The notes beneath the pieces are model-generated. The model had not been told where the DNA came from. It was given only the letters and a program-made list of their open reading frames with translations, and did not search any database. Below, piece after piece: positions 5,212 through 7,653 of a stretch of DNA of 7,653 nt. Each line of letters opens with the position of its first letter. Positions within the stretch are counted from its first letter, which is position 1. Source of the stretch: Parvularculaceae bacterium UBA4496 (GTDB lineage Bacteria; Pseudomonadota; Alphaproteobacteria; Caulobacterales; Parvularculaceae); NCBI GenBank assembly GCA_002388885.1, contig DGNI01000047.1:28343-35995 (forward strand), read 5' to 3'. Position numbers and translations under genes: made by a program.

Positions 5212-7653
5212 ATGCGACTACTAGCCGCTGCGATACTGGCAATCAGTCTGATTTTCGCTTGCTCTCCGTCTAATACCGGGGAGGATCACACTCCGCCCGA
5301 AACAGAACAAAGAGCCGAAGTCTGGGTAGATAATTCCGTCGCCGATTTTAAGCGCCGCGATGGTTTTCTCACGATATTTGCGGACGAAAAGGGCGGAAAA
5401 GTGTTCGCGGTATTCCCGGCCGCTGGAGAAGACGGCGTCTCGTTGCGGGCGATCTATGCATCAGGGTTGACATCTGGGCTCGGCTCCAACCCGATTGGTC
5501 TGGATCGTGGTTTGTTTGACAGTGGATCGCTGATTGCGTTCCGACGCGTCGGCGACAAGCTGATAGCCGAACAAGAGAACTGGACCTATCGCGCATCCTC
5601 GGACAACGCGCTTGAACGCAAGGCGGTTAGAGAATCGTTCGCTCGTTCTTTTCTTTGGGCTGGCGAGATCACAGCCACCGGTCCTGATGGCCAGATACTC
5701 GTCGACCTGTCCTCCTTCATCACGCGAGATTCTCTTGGTGTCGTGTCCGCGCTGAAAAACCACCCACGTGGCGGTTTGTTTTCGGTCGCTGCAGATCGTA
5801 CTTTCCCCGATCCCGCGGCTGCGCTCGCTTTCCCCGACAATGTCGAATTCGACGCCTACATGACGCTCACGAGCGATAATCCGGGCTCTGAAGTACGAGC
5901 AACTGCCGCCGACGGGCGTGTGATCACGCTTGTTCAGCATCACTCTCTGGTGCGGCTGCCGGATGATGGCTACACGCCACGCGCTTTCGACCCTCGATCC
6001 GGCGCCATCGACATTGTGCATTACGATTTTTCGGCACCACTTGACGAACAAATCCTGCGTTCCGTTGCGCGCCGCTATCGCCTGGAAAAGACGGATCCGA
6101 CTCAGGCATCGAGTCCTGTAAAAAAGCCGATAGTCTTCTACGTTGACGCAGGTGCGCCGCCTCAAATCAGCGATGCGTTGATAGAAGGCGCATCATGGTG
6201 GGCGGATGCTTTTGAAGCGGCAGGCTTTGAGAACGCATTGCGCGTCGAGCCGTTGCCGAAGGGAGTTCATCCCCGAGACATCCGTTACAATGTTATTTCA
6301 TGGACGCATCGGCAGACGCGCGGCTGGTCCTATGGCGGCGGCGTTCATGACCCGCGCACGGGAGAAATGCTGAAAGGCAGTGTCATTCTGGGCTCTCAGC
6401 GCGTGCGTCAGGACAGGATGATTTTCGAGGGTCTTGTGGGCGCGCAGAATTCGGGTGCGGGCGGCCCGAATGACCCTGTCATCATTGCGCTCAACCGGAT
6501 CAAACAGCTTTCTGCACATGAAGTGGGCCACGCGCTAGGTTTTGCTCATAACTTTGCAGCCTCGTCGAATGACCGCGCATCAGTGATGGATTATCCGGCG
6601 CCGCTGGTGACAGTGAGCGCTGAAGGCTCATTGGATTTATCCCAAGCTTACGGCGACGGCATTGGCGAGTGGGACAAGCTGGCGGCGACCTGGCTTTATG
6701 CCGAATTTCCGGACGGCGCCGACGAACAGGCCGAACTCGAAAGGATACTGCGTGAAGGTTATGCCAGCGGACTGCGTTTCACCGGTGACCGGGAGGCGCG
6801 CAATGTCGCCACCGCGCACCCTTACGCCAGCGTTTGGGATAACGGTGAAGATGCCGCGGCCATGTTGCGTCAAACCATGGATGTGAGACGCGTCGCGCTC
6901 GAAAATTTCGGCGCGCGCGTTATCAAGGATGGCGCGCCCATGGCTGATATGCGTAACGTCCTCGTGCCGATCTATCTCTATCATCGATATCAGGTTGCCG
7001 CGGCTGCAAAATCCATCGGCGGCTATGAATTTTCCTACAAGGCCAAAGGCGATACGCTTAGCGCAGGCGGGCCGGTCAGCGATGAAAAACAACGTGAAGC
7101 GCTTGCCGCACTCGTCGAGACGCTCGATCCAGACGCGCTGACTTTGCCGGATACGCTCGTGAACCTGTTGACCCCGCCGCTCGGCGTTTTCGGTTCGAGC
7201 AATGTCGCTGAGACATTCGACAGCGATACGGGACCGGTATTTGACCTGGTCACCGCAGCGGATTCTGCAGCCGCCATCTCCATGGGCGCGCTTTTGCATC
7301 CTGATCGTCTGGCGCGCCTGGTTGATTATGAAAGCCGTGATTCCTCCCGGCTTGAAGTGAACGATGTTTTATCCGCGATTGAACGGCAGCTTTTTGCGAA
7401 CCAGCCGACAGCGCGGCGCCAGGCGATAGCGCAACGCCTGCAGACGCGTTTTGTCTCAACGCTCATCACTTTAAGCGGCGGCGCGCCGGCGGAAGGCGAG
7501 GCGCAGGCGGCTGCGGTTGGCCTTTCGAACGGCGCCGGCGACACAGCGCCGTCGAATGTGCAGTCAATTATCGACTTGTATTTGAAAGGCCTGCGCACCC
7601 GTATCGCGCCCGGCCTACTTGAAGGACAAACGCCAACCCGCGCACACCGCGAG
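5212..7653 (+). CDS. Zinc-dependent metzincin metalloprotease lipoprotein, 3' end outside window
   Basis: The frame runs without a stop from ATG 5212 to the right edge (814 residues). AGGGA ends nine bases before the ATG. The N-terminus MRLLAAAILAISLIFAC is a lipoprotein signal peptide with Cys17 followed by Ser, suggesting outer-membrane placement facing the periplasm. The zinc site is HEVGHALGFAH: ligands His436, His440 and His446, catalytic Glu437. It is followed by the Met-turn SVMDY with Met459, the signature of metzincins. Upstream blocks IVFYVDAGAPP (307 on), SDALIEGASWWADAFEAAGF and RYNVISWTHRQTRGWSYGG (358 on) match the large DUF5117/DUF5118-containing, DUF4953-type metalloprotease family as I recall it. 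Members are usually 800-900 residues, so only a short C-terminal piece should be missing. Substrates are unknown; degradation of external peptides or envelope protein turnover are both possible. It is transcribed away from the ATPase-protease run. Confidence 0.93.
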   Translation, partial: MRLLAAAILAISLIFACSPSNTGEDHTPPETEQRAEVWVDNSVADFKRRDGFLTIFADEKGGKVFAVFPAAGEDGVSLRAIYASGLTSGLGSNPIGLDRGLFDSGSLIAFRRVGDKLIAEQENWTYRASSDNALERKAVRESFARSFLWAGEITATGPDGQILVDLSSFITRDSLGVVSALKNHPRGGLFSVAADRTFPDPAAALAFPDNVEFDAYMTLTSDNPGSEVRATAADGRVITLVQHHSLVRLPDDGYTPRAFDPRSGAIDIVHYDFSAPLDEQILRSVARRYRLEKTDPTQASSPVKKPIVFYVDAGAPPQISDALIEGASWWADAFEAAGFENALRVEPLPKGVHPRDIRYNVISWTHRQTRGWSYGGGVHDPRTGEMLKGSVILGSQRVRQDRMIFEGLVGAQNSGAGGPNDPVIIALNRIKQLSAHEVGHALGFAHNFAASSNDRASVMDYPAPLVTVSAEGSLDLSQAYGDGIGEWDKLAATWLYAEFPDGADEQAELERILREGYASGLRFTGDREARNVATAHPYASVWDNGEDAAAMLRQTMDVRRVALENFGARVIKDGAPMADMRNVLVPIYLYHRYQVAAAAKSIGGYEFSYKAKGDTLSAGGPVSDEKQREALAALVETLDPDALTLPDTLVNLLTPPLGVFGSSNVAETFDSDTGPVFDLVTAADSAAAISMGALLHPDRLARLVDYESRDSSRLEVNDVLSAIERQLFANQPTARRQAIAQRLQTRFVSTLITLSGGAPAEGEAQAAAVGLSNGAGDTAPSNVQSIIDLYLKGLRTRIAPGLLEGQTPTRAHRE

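Noticed and set aside
5461..6165. A long open frame on the minus strand opposite the metalloprotease
   Set aside because: It lies antisense to a coding frame with clear family motifs and its protein is Arg/Cys-rich without recognisable domains; a GC-rich shadow.
6637..7299. A 220-residue open frame on the minus strand opposite the metalloprotease C-terminal region
   Set aside because: Antisense shadow of the metzincin gene; no ribosome binding site or family pattern seen.

Overview
The window most likely comes from an alphaproteobacterium. The main evidence is a perfect GTTC-N7-GTTC LexA operator, the SOS box of that class, in front of a translesion polymerase gene. The MoxR-type ATPase also reads like alphaproteobacterial members of its family as I remember them, and the DNA is GC-rich with short intergenic gaps. 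The genus cannot be determined from the sequence; marine Caulobacterales or Parvularculales-like lineages are a guess. I see no RNA genes, insertion sequences, CRISPR arrays or integration sites.

Layout: (1) 3-800 (+), the 3' part of a lipoprotein gene whose start lies outside the window, with an acidic Gly/Glu linker after the lipidated cysteine. (2) 849-2225 (+), an SOS-controlled Y-family DNA polymerase with intact catalytic residues, a QLDLF clamp-binding motif and a UmuC-like C-terminal tail. (3) 5061-2230 (-), a run of three genes: a MoxR/CoxD-type AAA+ ATPase, a membrane-anchored ClpP/SppA-class serine protease of the SDH type, and a small lipoprotein gene that is split by a frameshift. 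(4) 5212 to the right edge (+), a long open frame without a stop in the window. It encodes a zinc metzincin lipoprotein with HEVGHALGFAH and an SVMDY Met-turn, transcribed divergently from the ATPase gene.

Functionally the window falls into two parts. On the left is a DNA damage response gene with a readable promoter/operator. On the right is a proteolysis and envelope cluster: ATPase, membrane serine protease, lipoprotein, and the divergent metalloprotease sharing a 150-bp control region. The ATPase would normally be expected beside a VWA-domain (CoxE-like) partner; here a serine protease occupies the downstream position, which is the most unusual gene arrangement in the window. Both lipoprotein/metalloprotease genes at the edges are cut by the window and not necessarily incomplete in the genome.
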